64,000 nt of DNA from CAWDCV01 sp963728125 (GCA_963728125.1 CAVSIZ010000015.1:211568-275567); one strand, 5' to 3'. Shown: positions 1 to 8,173, counted from the first letter of the stretch. Notes: a model not told the origin generated them from the sequence alone. Translations and numbers: made by a program.

Positions 1-59
1 CGGCCGCCCAATCGTGATCTCGGTGACTACATCAACGGCCACCTAGCGTTCCCGGACGC

Positions 60-383
60 TCAGGTTGGCCGCGGTACGTCGATCGTCTCGTAGACCTCGA
101 CGCGGCCACCGTCAGTGAGGACTGGGCAGCCAGCTGCCATCTTCGTGGCCGCGTCCATCGAGTCGGCGGACACGACGGTGTAGCCGGTCAGCTGCGAACG
201 AGCGGCATCTTTCGATGATCCGTCGGAGCCGACCTCGCGCGACGGTCCGAAGGGGTTGCCGCCATCGACAACGGCGGCACCAAGCTCGCCGTACCAGACT
301 CCCCACGCGGCCATGACCGCGTCCTGCTGCTCCTGCGTCTCGGGAATGCCGCCACCCTGATACAGGTAGACATACGTCGCCAT
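60..383 (-). CDS. YCII-related domain protein
   Basis: A 107-residue protein of the YCII / DGPF-like group: small alpha-beta barrels that are often stand-alone and whose role is rarely known. It opens with MATYVYLYQGGG, has a central helical stretch (AVMAAWGVWYGELGAAVVDGGNPF) and ends with a VEVYETIDVPRP strand, which is the family layout. The ATG is at 381-383, with a purine-rich GGAGAGGGG stretch upstream. It is divergent from the ArsR-type regulator that starts near 470, an arrangement common for YCII proteins and ArsR-SRPBCC regulators. Family assignment is fairly sure; function is unknown. Confidence 0.75.
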   Translation of the reverse strand: MATYVYLYQGGGIPETQEQQDAVMAAWGVWYGELGAAVVDGGNPFGPSREVGSDGSSKDAARSQLTGYTVVSADSMDAATKMAAGCPVLTDGGRVEVYETIDVPRPT

Positions 384-469
384 CACAAGCCCCTCTCCCC
401 GGAAGACTTCGGTGTCGGCCGAATTCGACCACAACCGAAATAGCGGGTCAAGGACAGTAGGGTCACCCC

Positions 470-1234
470 ATCGACATCCAGCCGCTGCTCGACGCGCTCT
501 CGTCCCCGATCCGGCGGGAAATCTTGTGGCTGGTCCGTGACCAGGAGCTGCCGGCGGGGGAGATCGCGTCCGCGTTCCACGTGTCCGCATCGACGATCTC
601 CGAGCATCTAGCGGTGCTGCGCGCCGTCGGGCTCGTGCAGATGCGCGTCGACGGCAGCTTCCGGCGCTATCTGGCCGATCCCGGTGCGCTGCGATCGCTG
701 CGTCCCGACGTTCTGCTGGGGCCGGCGACGAAGTGGACCCCCGCCGATGACCTGCCCGAACGCGACCTGGCGCAGCGCACCCGGTCCGTCGCCGTGATCG
801 TCGAGACCGTGGTCGAGGAGAGCTGCGAGGCGGCATTTCACGGTCTCACCGATCCTGACCTCTTCGGGCGCTGGCTGGGCGTGCCGGTCACGCTGGTCGA
901 CGGCAGGTTCGCCACCCGGCTGGAATGGGGCACGACAGTGCGCGGCGTCTATGAGGTCGTGGTACCGAACTCGCTCTTGGCGTTGCGCTGGGACTTCGAG
1001 GACGAAGCGGTGCCGGTTCCGGGTTCGGAGGTCGTGACGTACGTGCGCTTCGAGCCGGTCGGGCCGCACTGTCGGGTGACAGTGCATCAGTTCGCGGCGG
1101 ACGATCGGCAGGCCGAGTTCCTCGACAGTGCCTGGTCGATGGTGCTCGGCCGGATGCGAGCCGGGCTCAGCGACGCCCTCAGGGCGGGCGCCGCGCCGCC
1201 GCGACCCGCGCGGCCGAAGCGCCTTTCATGCTGA
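470..1234 (+). CDS. ArsR-type HTH regulator fused to SRPBCC (AHSA1-like) domain
   Basis: The N-terminal winged helix starts at PLLDALSSPIRREILWLVRD and continues through AGEIASAFHVSASTISEHLAVLRAVGLV, the classic ArsR helix-turn-helix. From about residue 105 an SRPBCC/AHSA1-like ligand-binding domain follows (VVEESCEAAFHGLTDPDLFGRWLG). Such fusions are usually autoregulators or sensors of small hydrophobic ligands. The frame is open from 461, but no ATG or GTG lies before the HTH; the only candidates are ATC (470 or 476), CTG (485), or an internal TTG at 524 that would cut away helix 1. The given start is therefore a guess based on homology extent. It is divergent from the YCII gene and probably controls it. 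Confidence 0.72.
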   Translation: MDIQPLLDALSSPIRREILWLVRDQELPAGEIASAFHVSASTISEHLAVLRAVGLVQMRVDGSFRRYLADPGALRSLRPDVLLGPATKWTPADDLPERDLAQRTRSVAVIVETVVEESCEAAFHGLTDPDLFGRWLGVPVTLVDGRFATRLEWGTTVRGVYEVVVPNSLLALRWDFEDEAVPVPGSEVVTYVRFEPVGPHCRVTVHQFAADDRQAEFLDSAWSMVLGRMRAGLSDALRAGAAPPRPARPKRLSC

Positions 1235-1361
1235 CGCGTACTCCCGTCGGATGGCGGGATCGCCCGTGTCATTTCGTCACGCGCTCGCCATCCACCTCGA
1301 GGCGAGGCGGATGAACCAGTGGGGCGGCACACGTGCAGCACGCTGGCCATCGTCGGACTAC

Positions 1362-1946
1362 TCAGCCATGCAGGGTGGGCCGGTAGATGAGCTCCTGGAT
1401 GTTGCTGTCGAGCGTCCGGCTCTCAATCAGCTCGAGGTCGAAGTCGGCCGCACCCTGGAAGATCGGGTCCGCCCCGGTCTGACCGCTGATCACAGGAAAG
1501 AGCGTCACCTGGACGCGGTCGACCAGACCGGCGGCCATCAGCGCCCGGTTCATCGACAGGCTGCCGTGCGAGCGCAACGGCACGTCGGACTCCTCCTTGA
1601 GCCGGGCGACGACGTCGACGGCATCGCCGCTGACGACGGTCGCGTCCGGCCAGTCGAGGGGTCCGTTCAGCGTGGTCGACACCACCGTCGTCGGCATGCT
1701 CCTCATCCGAGTGTTCACTGGATCGAGATCATTCAACTCACCGTTGTTCGGGCCCATCAGCTGCATGAACTCCCGAAAAGTGTTGGCCCCGAGGACCATC
1801 CGCTGCCCCTCGCCGTACATGGCAAGGCGGCGGTCGAGGAATTCGGGGCCGTGCTTGCCCCAGTAGCCGCCCCAGTCACCGTCAGGGCCGTAGGAGCCGA
1901 AGCCGTCGAGGGTGGCAAGGACGTCGAAGGTGTAGGCCGCGGTCAT
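1362..1946 (-). CDS. Dihydrofolate reductase / RibD C-terminal family protein
   Basis: This 194-residue protein has the RibD-C / DHFR-like reductase fold: an N-terminal strand (YTFDVLATLDGFGSY), a conserved RMVLGANTFREFM block, and the C-terminal LMAAGLVDRVQVTLFPVISG followed by DFDLELIESRTLDSNIQELIYRP. Many actinomycete paralogues of this group act as uncharacterised NADPH-dependent reductases rather than true DHFR or riboflavin enzymes. It is a single gene, convergent with the regulator at 470-1234. The family call is confident; the substrate is unknown. Confidence 0.8.
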   Translation of the reverse strand: MTAAYTFDVLATLDGFGSYGPDGDWGGYWGKHGPEFLDRRLAMYGEGQRMVLGANTFREFMQLMGPNNGELNDLDPVNTRMRSMPTTVVSTTLNGPLDWPDATVVSGDAVDVVARLKEESDVPLRSHGSLSMNRALMAAGLVDRVQVTLFPVISGQTGADPIFQGAADFDLELIESRTLDSNIQELIYRPTLHG

Positions 1947-2070
1947 GATCCGCTCCTCGAGTGCGGGTGATCGGAATGTGTGGATCCAGACTGGAAACTA
2001 CGGCGAAACTCATCGCCGTCGGACTCTGAAAGTCCGGCCGCCCGGATGCAGCCCTCTCGGTGAAGACTGT

Positions 2071-2484
2071 TCAGCGCGACGCCAATCGCTCCAGCGGTTG
2101 CCCGGTGAGATCAGCGATGATCTCGAAGTCCTTGTCGAGGTGAAGAACGGTCAAGCCGGCTAGTTCGGCAGTCGCCGCGACGATCAGGTCCGGAATCGAG
2201 GGCGCCCGATGCTGTCCCCTGTCGGCGAGGAGCGCAAGGACCTCCATCGATCGGTCCTCGACCGCGGGGGTCTGGTATTCGACGGGCATCGAGGACAGCG
2301 GAGCGGATCGCAGAGCGGTACGAAGATCACTGCCCGATCGGACCGAGTAGCCAATCTCCAGTCGGGTGACGTTCGCGATCCGAACGAGGCCGCGCTCGAT
2401 GCGAGCGGCCCACTGGGCGGCTTCCTGACTACTTCCAAGCCGAACGATGGCTGACTTGTCGATGAGCCATGAGGTCAGCGCCAC
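2071..2484 (-). CDS. vapC: VapC-type PIN-domain toxin
   Basis: A 137-residue PIN-domain ribonuclease toxin. The first acidic residue appears in SWLIDKSAIVRL near residue 9, the middle one in IANVTRLEIGYS near residue 43, and the late cluster in PSIPDLIVAATAELAGLTVLHLDKDFEIIA (Asp near residues 99 and 117), matching the VapC metal-binding set. The ATG overlaps the upstream antitoxin gene by 10 bp, which indicates translational coupling. VapC toxins typically cleave tRNA or rRNA when not bound by VapB. An Arg tRNA gene lies 71 bp upstream of the pair, but a functional link is not shown. Confidence 0.9.
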   Translation of the reverse strand: MALTSWLIDKSAIVRLGSSQEAAQWAARIERGLVRIANVTRLEIGYSVRSGSDLRTALRSAPLSSMPVEYQTPAVEDRSMEVLALLADRGQHRAPSIPDLIVAATAELAGLTVLHLDKDFEIIADLTGQPLERLASR

Positions 2485-2696
2485 GCGGCGCCCATGACCT
2501 CGGGATCTGCGAGATCGCCGGTTAGCTCGGCGAGCCGGGCGAGATCGGAGACCTCTACCAGGGAGCCGGAGAGTTGCGCCTCTTGAGCAAGCCGTCGGCG
2601 CACATACTCACTCCGCGACAACCCCAGCCGAACCGCGTGGGCGTCGACCGCTGCGAGAACTGACTCAGGAACATCTCTGATCAGGACGTCGGCCAT
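2475..2696 (-). CDS. vapB: VapB-type ribbon-helix-helix antitoxin
   Basis: A 73-residue antitoxin. The N-terminal half is a ribbon-helix-helix DNA-binding unit (DVLIRDVPESVLAAVD then LGLSRSEYVRRRLAQEA); the C-terminal tail (LAELTGDLADPEVMGAAWR) is the disordered segment that normally inserts into the toxin's active site. The stop overlaps the vapC start. A perfect inverted repeat lies just upstream of the ATG, a likely site for autorepression by the VapBC complex. Confidence 0.88.
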   Translation of the reverse strand: MADVLIRDVPESVLAAVDAHAVRLGLSRSEYVRRRLAQEAQLSGSLVEVSDLARLAELTGDLADPEVMGAAWR

Positions 2697-2708
2697 AGTG
2701 GCACCTCC

Positions 2709-2724
2709 GCTATCACATGATAGC
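2709..2724. promoter_or_regulatory. Putative VapBC autoregulatory operator
   Basis: A perfect inverted repeat, GCTATCA-CA-TGATAGC (7-bp arms, 2-bp spacer), sits 13 bp upstream of the vapB start. Position and symmetry fit an RHH-antitoxin operator; binding is inferred. Confidence 0.6.
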
Positions 2725-2767
2725 GCTTGCCCACGCCCGACACGTAGCCTCCCCTGGCAAAGAAGCG

Positions 2768-2840
2768 TGCCCCCGGCAAGATTCGAACTTGCGGCACACG
2801 GTTTAGGAAACCGTTGCTCTATCCCCTGAGCTACGGGGGC
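2768..2840 (-). tRNA. tRNA-Arg (anticodon CCT)
   Basis: On the minus strand the 73-nt sequence folds as a cloverleaf. The acceptor stem is GCCCCCG/CGGGGGC with discriminator A, the D arm contains GCTCAGGGGATAGAGC, the anticodon stem ACGGT/ACCGT closes loop TTCCTAA (anticodon CCT, reading AGG), and the T arm contains TTCGAAT. No variable-arm expansion is seen. CCA is not encoded at the 3' end. Confidence 0.95.
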
Positions 2841-2956
2841 GGCATTCTTCGTCTCTCACGGTAGATCACGCGGCGAACACGGAGGCCGGCCAGGGCAGCC
2901 GCCGGTGCCGTCGTGCGTCAAGATGGACCTCAGGAAATGCGGCGAGGAGGCTGACC

Positions 2957-3400
2957 ATGCTGCTGCGACACCTGATCGGCGCGGCGCTACGCCGGGCGCG
3001 ACAGCGACAGGGGCGGACGCTGCGCGAGGTTGCCGACGCCGCGCGGGTGTCGATGCCGTACCTGTCCGAGGTGGAGCGCGGTCGCAAGGAGGCGTCGTCC
3101 GAGGTGCTTGCAGCCATCTGCCGGGCGTTGGGATTGCGGCTCAGCGATCTCCTCGAGGAAGTGCGGCAGGACCTGACTCGACTGGAGCCGCAGCGCGCGT
3201 CCTCCGTGCCGGCGCGCATGCGCGGAGGTTCAGCCCAGACGTCGCTGTGCGCTGCCCAGCAGCACGCGACGCGAGGCGCCGCGCAGATGCGCTGCGGGTA
3301 TGGCCGAGGGCGCCGTCACGTGTCCGTGCCGCCGCCGCCGCTCACCATCGCCGCAGTCGCAACGACGTGGTCGACGAAGCCGTACTCCAAGGCTTCCTGA
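2957..3400 (+). CDS. XRE-family regulator, ClgR/PopR-like
   Basis: Residues 1-70 form a Cro/CI-type HTH: LIGAALRRARQRQGRTLREV, then ARVSMPYLSEVERGRK and SSEVLAAICRALGLRLSDLL. This is the signature of the actinomycete ClgR/PopR activators, which control clp protease genes. The gene is convergent with clpP, which fits that role. The last 28 codons overlap the 3' end of clpP on the other strand, and the residues after about 85 look unlike a folded domain, so the C-terminus may have been extended by loss of the original stop. A GAGGAGG ribosome-binding site precedes the ATG. Confidence 0.8.
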   Translation: MLLRHLIGAALRRARQRQGRTLREVADAARVSMPYLSEVERGRKEASSEVLAAICRALGLRLSDLLEEVRQDLTRLEPQRASSVPARMRGGSAQTSLCAAQQHATRGAAQMRCGYGRGRRHVSVPPPPLTIAAVATTWSTKPYSKAS

Positions 3401-3912
3401 GCGGTGAACCAGCGGTCCCGGTCCGAGTCCGCGGTGATGCGCTCGATGCTCTGACCCGTGTGCAGCGCGTTCAGCTCGGCCATCTTGTTCTTCGTGTAGA
3501 TCATCTGCTCGGCCTGGATCTTGATGTCGGATGCCGTACCACCGATGCCACCGAGCGGTTGGTGCATGACGACACGCGCGTGGGGGAGCGCGTACCGCTT
3601 GCCGCGAGTGCCGGCTGAAAGCAGGAACTGTCCCATCGATGCCGCGAGACCCATGGCCACCGTGGCGACGTCGTTCTCGATGAAGGCCATGGTGTCGAAG
3701 ATGGCCAGGCCGGCGGAGATCGAGCCGCCCGGCGAGTTGATGTAGAAGTAGATGTCCCGCTTGGGATCCTCCGCCGCCAGCAGCAGCAGCTGAGCGCAGA
3801 TCAGATTGGCGTTGTCGTCGCGGACCTCCGAGCCGAGGAAGACGATCCGCTCGCGCAACAGGCGGTCGTAGATGTGGTCGCCGAACAATGGTCCTTCGGG
3901 TCTGCTCGTCAT
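3316..3912 (-). CDS. clpP: ATP-dependent Clp protease proteolytic subunit
   Basis: This 198-residue serine protease subunit keeps the full ClpP signature: FYINSPGGSISAGLAIFDTM, catalytic Ser92 in GLAASMGQFLLSAG, His117 in ARVVMHQPLGG, and Asp166 in SDRDRWFTAQEALEYG. ClpP forms barrel-shaped tetradecamers fed by ClpX/ClpC-type unfoldases. The start MTSRPEGPL is chosen because the upstream WC residues are not conserved. No second clpP, clpX or clpC lies nearby; most actinomycetes carry clpP1-clpP2 in tandem, so this is probably an extra, stand-alone paralogue (compare the PopR-controlled clpP3/clpP4 of Streptomyces). Confidence 0.93.
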   Translation of the reverse strand: MTSRPEGPLFGDHIYDRLLRERIVFLGSEVRDDNANLICAQLLLLAAEDPKRDIYFYINSPGGSISAGLAIFDTMAFIENDVATVAMGLAASMGQFLLSAGTRGKRYALPHARVVMHQPLGGIGGTASDIKIQAEQMIYTKNKMAELNALHTGQSIERITADSDRDRWFTAQEALEYGFVDHVVATAAMVSGGGGTDT

Positions 3913-3993
3913 GCACCACACGCTCCCGCGATGCAGTGAAGCGGGCTAGGTCAGTTCGCCAGCAGAGGATCTGCCAGCAGCAGATCGGCGGCT

Positions 3994-4854
3994 TCAGGAA
4001 GCGCGGTCGGCGGTGATGAGCCAGGTCGCGGATCCGAACGTCACGCCGTGATTGCCGAGATGCTCCTCGATGGTCTGGCGCAGCTCTCGCCGCGCTCGAG
4101 CCTTTGCGTCGTCGTCGACACCATCGAGCATCCACCCGGCTAGGCCGAGCAGGAAGTCGTACGCCGTGTCAGCGTCCGCGCCGAAGAACAGCGGCTGCCG
4201 TACGTCGTCGAAACGCACGTTCATGAACCCTGTGCGTTGCAACAGGTCGCGCACGCGATCCGGATCGCTCATCGAGAACGGTCCCGGCGCCTCGACCGGA
4301 GGCGCGGGAAGCTGCCGTCCCGCGGCGAGTGAGGTCCTGATGTTGACGATCCATTCGTTGTTCGTCAGCGATTGCCAGACCAGGAGGACGAGTCGTCCCT
4401 GCGGACGCAACGCACTCGCGATGTTGGCGAATGCAGCGTCCGGGTCGCCGAAGAACATCGCCCCCGTGCGACTGGTGGCGACATCGAACGATGCCTCGTC
4501 GAAGGGATGAACCTGCACGTCGCCTTGCTCGAAGACGACATTGCGCACGTTCTCACGTTCAGCTGCATGGCGCGCAGCCTCGATCATGCGCGACGACAGG
4601 TCGACACCGAGGGCGAAGCCGTCGGCAGCCAGGCGAGCAGCCGCGCGCGTCGTTGCGCCGTTGCCGCACCCGATGTCGAGGATCCTGTTGCCGGACTGAA
4701 TGCTCGCGGCATCGAGGAAGCGTTGGTCGTACGCAGCGATGCACTGATCGAACAGTTCGGCATTGGTTACCCAGTAGTCCCCGTCCTTGCCATCCCACGC
4801 CTGCAGCTGTGCTGCGTTCGATGGATCGACGGGAATCGAATCGGCAGTGGCCAC
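3994..4854 (-). CDS. Class I SAM-dependent methyltransferase
   Basis: A 286-residue methyltransferase. Motif I is ILDIGCGNGATTRAA near residue 60, followed by an acidic residue in LGVDLSSRMIEAAR and motif IV-like SFDVATSRTGAMFFGDP. The C-terminal half (LLQRTGFMNVRFDDV and FLLGLAGWML) resembles UbiE/MerR-like small-molecule methyltransferases. It is the downstream member of a same-strand run with the metallo-hydrolase and aldo-keto reductase (gap to the hydrolase 9 bp), so co-transcription is likely. The substrate is unknown. Confidence 0.85.
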   Translation of the reverse strand: MATADSIPVDPSNAAQLQAWDGKDGDYWVTNAELFDQCIAAYDQRFLDAASIQSGNRILDIGCGNGATTRAAARLAADGFALGVDLSSRMIEAARHAAERENVRNVVFEQGDVQVHPFDEASFDVATSRTGAMFFGDPDAAFANIASALRPQGRLVLLVWQSLTNNEWIVNIRTSLAAGRQLPAPPVEAPGPFSMSDPDRVRDLLQRTGFMNVRFDDVRQPLFFGADADTAYDFLLGLAGWMLDGVDDDAKARARRELRQTIEEHLGNHGVTFGSATWLITADRAS

Positions 4855-4863
4855 AACGCCTCC

Positions 4864-5496
4864 TCAGATCTCCATCCCCGCTTCACCGTCGATCACTCGC
4901 ACCTTGGTTCCCTCTGGCGCAAGCCGGTCGAACAGGCCGTAGTGCACCTGCGGCATGGCGAGGTGGGCTTCGTGGATCGGTACGGCGAGGCGCGGCCGCA
5001 CACGTCGCAGATAATCCACGGCTTCCGCCACCTTGAGCCACGGCGCCGCCGTCGGCAAGGCGAGTACCTCGATGGTGTCGACGCCAGGTGAAGTGAATGC
5101 GTCGCCAGGATGAAAGAGTCGCTCGGCGACGAGGTAGCCGACGTTCGGGATGCGCGGCACATCCGGATGAATGACAGCATGCTGATGTCCGAACACGCGC
5201 ACTCGGAGGCCGATGTCGAGGTCGTCACCCTCGTGGACGATCTGTGCGCCGATGCTCTTCGCAGCAAGTTCCTCCCCGGTGCCTTCATCGCAGTACAGCG
5301 TCGCCTCGGGATTCGACTCCAGCAGTCCCGGCAATCGTGCGACGTCGATGTGATCCGGGTGCTGATGGGTGATGAGGATGCCGCTCAGGCCGGTCAGTTC
5401 CTCGAAGCCGGTCGAGAACGTCCCCGGGTCGATGAGCACCCGCGCACTCCCGTCCTCGACCAGGAGGCAGGCGTGACCCAACTTCTGCAACCGCAC
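4864..5496 (-). CDS. MBL-fold metallo-hydrolase (UlaG-like)
   Basis: A 210-residue beta-lactamase-fold hydrolase. The metal-binding HxHxDH motif is in ILITHQHPDHID near residue 43, further ligands are in GHQHAVIHPD and LFHPGDAF, and a terminal His is in LAVPIHEAHLAMP. The opening MRLQKLGHACLLVEDGSARVLIDPG is typical of UlaG/AttM-like proteins. It sits between an aldo-keto reductase (15 bp upstream) and a methyltransferase (9 bp downstream), probably one operon. The substrate is unknown. Confidence 0.87.
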   Translation of the reverse strand: MRLQKLGHACLLVEDGSARVLIDPGTFSTGFEELTGLSGILITHQHPDHIDVARLPGLLESNPEATLYCDEGTGEELAAKSIGAQIVHEGDDLDIGLRVRVFGHQHAVIHPDVPRIPNVGYLVAERLFHPGDAFTSPGVDTIEVLALPTAAPWLKVAEAVDYLRRVRPRLAVPIHEAHLAMPQVHYGLFDRLAPEGTKVRVIDGEAGMEI

Positions 5497-5511
5497 GAGG
5501 ACTCCTTCTCG

Positions 5512-6315
5512 TCAGAGCTGCTCCGCGAGGCGCACGACGCGCTCGCGCTGCGACGCATCGAACCACGGACCGTCGCCGACCTCGGCGTTCTGCACGGCGC
5601 GATCGGCGCTTGAGGTGGCGGGCAGGGACACCGTCACACGCGGGTCACTGAGGCCCCACCGCAGCAGCGCCTGCGCCCAGGTTCGGACACCCAGCCCGTC
5701 GAGTTCGTCTGACGCGGGAGTGCGACGTAGCAGGCTGCCTTCGCCGAACGGACGCATCAGCAGCACGCCAATGCCGAGGTCCGCTGCGGCCGGAAGGATG
5801 CGCTGCTCGATCTCACGCTGACGCGGGTTGTAGGGAACCTGGATGGCGTCGATGCGTCCGCTGCGCATGATGTGCTCGATGTCGCTCAGTGCGGATGCCG
5901 CGTAGTGCGTGACGCCGACGTACCTGACCCGTCCGGCATCGCGCTCGCGCTCGAGCAGTTCGAGGCGGCGCCGCCAGGCGACCAGGTTGTGCACCTGGTA
6001 GAGGTCGATGCGTCCGCCGAAGAATCCGTAGGCGTTGCCCAGCTGCCGACCTGCTTCGTCGTCGTCGGTAGCCCACACCTTGGTGGCCACGAAGGCTTCG
6101 TCGCGGCGGTCGCGCAGCGCGTCGCCGAGGACGCGCTCGGCCTGGCCGTACATCGGGGACGAGTCGACCACCGTCGTGCCGCTGTCCAGCGCGCGCTGAA
6201 CCACGGTGTGCCGGTCGGCCTCGACGGCCGAGCCGTGGACATCGAGCACGCGCCAGGTCCCGAGACCCACGATGGGTAGCTCGACGCCAGTTCGCCCCAA
6301 CGTCCGGTACTCCAT
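5512..6315 (-). CDS. Aldo/keto reductase
   Basis: A 267-residue NADPH-dependent oxidoreductase with a TIM-barrel fold. It begins MEYRTLGRTGVELPIVGLGT, carries the catalytic Tyr in VDSSPMYGQAERVLG and a lysine strand (EAFVATKVWA), and has IDLYQVHNLVAW and GIGVLLMRPFGEGSLL late in the barrel. This is somewhat shorter than the usual 280-330 residues but the barrel looks complete. The ATG at 6315 is chosen over upstream codons because homology begins there. It is the first gene of the run with the metallo-hydrolase and methyltransferase. Confidence 0.85.
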   Translation of the reverse strand: MEYRTLGRTGVELPIVGLGTWRVLDVHGSAVEADRHTVVQRALDSGTTVVDSSPMYGQAERVLGDALRDRRDEAFVATKVWATDDDEAGRQLGNAYGFFGGRIDLYQVHNLVAWRRRLELLERERDAGRVRYVGVTHYAASALSDIEHIMRSGRIDAIQVPYNPRQREIEQRILPAAADLGIGVLLMRPFGEGSLLRRTPASDELDGLGVRTWAQALLRWGLSDPRVTVSLPATSSADRAVQNAEVGDGPWFDASQRERVVRLAEQL

Positions 6316-6364
6316 GGATGAAGCATGCCCAGGCGCACGTGGACAACGCCGTACCGTGGCCAGC

Positions 6365-6493
6365 ATGTCCGAGCTACTGCCAGAACAAACGTCCGACGAC
6401 ACCGACGCGGGCTGGGGCGAGGCGGCGGACAGCGACGACGACGAGCGGCGACTCCTCGCCGAGAAGCCGCCGCATCACCTCGAGTCGCCCTAG
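6365..6493 (+). CDS. Small acidic protein
   Basis: A 42-residue acidic protein starting MSELLPEQTSDDTDAGWGE and ending EKPPHHLESP. The W-G-E centre and the D-D-D-E-R run resemble small conserved actinomycete proteins I have seen without assigned function. It is divergent from the aldo-keto reductase and overlaps the end of mscL by 4 bp on the opposite strand. No fold or role can be assigned. Confidence 0.6.
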   Translation: MSELLPEQTSDDTDAGWGEAADSDDDERRLLAEKPPHHLESP

Positions 6494-6894
6494 TACTCCC
6501 GGGGCGGCGGTTGGTTGACCTGGCGCTGCATCAGGTCACGAATCTCGGTGAGAAGCAGCGCTTCGTCGGTGGGAGCGGGGGTGTCTTCGGTGGGCTCACC
6601 GCGAGTACGGTCCATGATCCGCTTCATCGGCGTCACGACGAGGAAGTAGACGACGGCCGCGATGATCACAAATGTGATGATCGCGTTGATCACGGCGCCG
6701 AAGTTGAATACCTGGCCGCTGATGATGACCTTCCCGCCATCGACGCCGCCTCCGAGGAACAGATTGACCAGGGGCTGAATGAGCGCATCGGTGAAGGCCG
6801 TCACCAGGGCGGTGAAGGCCGTGCCGATAACCACCGCCACGGCGAGGTCGACGACGTTTCCGCGGACTAGGAAGTCGCGGAACCCTTTGAGCAT
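6490..6894 (-). CDS. mscL: Large-conductance mechanosensitive channel MscL
   Basis: A 134-residue channel subunit matching MscL in length and layout. The N-terminal amphipathic MLKGFRDFLVRGNVVDLAVAVVIGTAF leads into TM1, a periplasmic loop contains IISGQVFNFGAVIN, and TM2 (FVIIAAVVYFLVVTPMKR) is followed by a charged cytoplasmic helix (EALLLTEIRDLMQRQ). It opens on membrane tension to release solutes during osmotic downshock. It is a single gene. Confidence 0.96.
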   Translation of the reverse strand: MLKGFRDFLVRGNVVDLAVAVVIGTAFTALVTAFTDALIQPLVNLFLGGGVDGGKVIISGQVFNFGAVINAIITFVIIAAVVYFLVVTPMKRIMDRTRGEPTEDTPAPTDEALLLTEIRDLMQRQVNQPPPREY

Positions 6895-6973
6895 GGGAGT
6901 CTTCCTCCTCAGATCGTCCCCTGCAGGTCCGTGATCACCCTCGCAGGTCTGGCGGTGTGCGGCGAATCGCGGA

Positions 6974-7654
6974 TCAATCGGGTCTCAGCGTGAGAGACAG
7001 TCGCGATGTCACGGCGGCAGCAGCCAAGTGCTCAGCAACCTGCTCGCTCGTAGCGACAACGATCAGCGCACCATCGACGACTGCTAGGGCGTCACTTTCC
7101 TGCGGAACCGTCACCACCTGAACATCCGACGCAACCACCTCGACCTCGGCTGCGGTGAGGCCAGCGGCAGCGAGCTCACTCGGCACCCCGGCCGCCAGGA
7201 CGTCGATCCGGTCGCCAGGTCGCACGAGCCGGACGGCGCCCGCATCCGCAATGCGGACGGGAGTCGCCACCACAGTGGCGCCTGCCGTCGACGTGTATCC
7301 CTCCAGCAGAGCGGGGCCGACGAGCCGTACATCGGTCACCACCTCACCCGCCCGCATCGGGCCGGCGAGCACGCGACCTTCGACGGCCGAGAGCGCTGCC
7401 ATGGGCTCAGCGGGAACGACCCCTATCGGCAGCTGCGTGACCTTGACATCGGTCGCCGTCAGAACTGACCCACCGGACAGGTCGTTCGCTGCCACGACGA
7501 CCTCGGTTGTCGGCGGTGGAGCCGGGCGGGCGGCGGCAATCCCCGTCACCACGGCGACCGCTGTCAGGGCGGCGGCGAGCATGCGTCGATGCCAGACCAG
7601 ACGCCGTCGAATGGCTCGCCAGCGCGACGGCAGCGTGGGTGACATGCCCGGCAT
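6974..7654 (-). CDS. SAF-domain protein (CpaB/RcpC-like)
   Basis: A 226-residue protein with one N-terminal membrane segment (about residues 25-42, AAALTAVAVVTGIAAA) and an extracytoplasmic SAF domain beginning TTEVVVAANDLSGGSVLTATDVKVTQLP. The rest (ATPVRIADAGAVRLVRPGDRIDVLAAG) matches the RcpC/CpaB part found in Flp-pilus assembly proteins. No pilus genes lie nearby, and actinomycetes often carry such orphan SAF proteins next to fmdB and mscL. Its role is not established. Confidence 0.75.
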   Translation of the reverse strand: MPGMSPTLPSRWRAIRRRLVWHRRMLAAALTAVAVVTGIAAARPAPPPTTEVVVAANDLSGGSVLTATDVKVTQLPIGVVPAEPMAALSAVEGRVLAGPMRAGEVVTDVRLVGPALLEGYTSTAGATVVATPVRIADAGAVRLVRPGDRIDVLAAGVPSELAAAGLTAAEVEVVASDVQVVTVPQESDALAVVDGALIVVATSEQVAEHLAAAAVTSRLSLTLRPD

Positions 7655-7740
7655 GGCCTCGACAGTACGAGCGTGTCGATGCCGAAAACGCTTCGTCCAC
7701 AGGGCAAAGCGACAGAAGGCGTTATCCCCAGGAACAGGGG

Positions 7741-8094
7741 TCAGGTGGCGCTAGCGGCAGCCGGTGCCTTGTCCTTCTTCCCCTTGGTGGCGCTCGACGA
7801 CGACTTCGCCGTGTCGCTCGACGACGAGTCGGTCGAGGCACTGCTGGAAGAGGTCGAATCGGAGGTCTTGGCGTCGGACGATTCCTTGCCCGATCCGTTG
7901 GCGCCCACCTTGGCGCTCTCGCGGCTGTCGTTGCGGTAGAAGCCGGAACCCTTGAAGACGACTCCCACCGACGTGAAGACCTTGCGCAGCCGGCCGCCAC
8001 ACGACGGGCACGCCGTCAACGCGGGGTCGCTGAACGCCTGGACGGCCTCCAACGGCTCGTCGCACGCCGTACAGACGTACTGGTAGGTGGGCAA
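7741..8094 (-). CDS. FmdB-family zinc-ribbon protein
   Basis: A 117-residue protein. It opens with the FmdB motif PTYQYVCTACDEPLEAVQAF and a second Cys pair in ACPSCGGRLRKVF (CxxC...CxxC zinc ribbon), then VVFKGSGFYRND. The rest is a low-complexity Ser/Asp/Lys/Ala tail. The TTG start is preceded by GGGAGG with good spacing and gives the canonical PTYQY beginning. FmdB proteins are thought to be regulatory, but the mechanism is unproven. Confidence 0.85.
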   Translation of the reverse strand: MPTYQYVCTACDEPLEAVQAFSDPALTACPSCGGRLRKVFTSVGVVFKGSGFYRNDSRESAKVGANGSGKESSDAKTSDSTSSSSASTDSSSSDTAKSSSSATKGKKDKAPAAASAT

Positions 8095-8173
8095 CGCATC
8101 CTCCCGGCTGGCACTCTCACTTCGCGACTGCCAATGGTGGGACAACGAACGCTCGCTGTCTATTCCGCGAGCC

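Noticed and set aside
1..59. Possible 3' end of a plus-strand gene
   Set aside because: Two frames are open to stops at 46 and 93; too short to tell which, if either, is coding.
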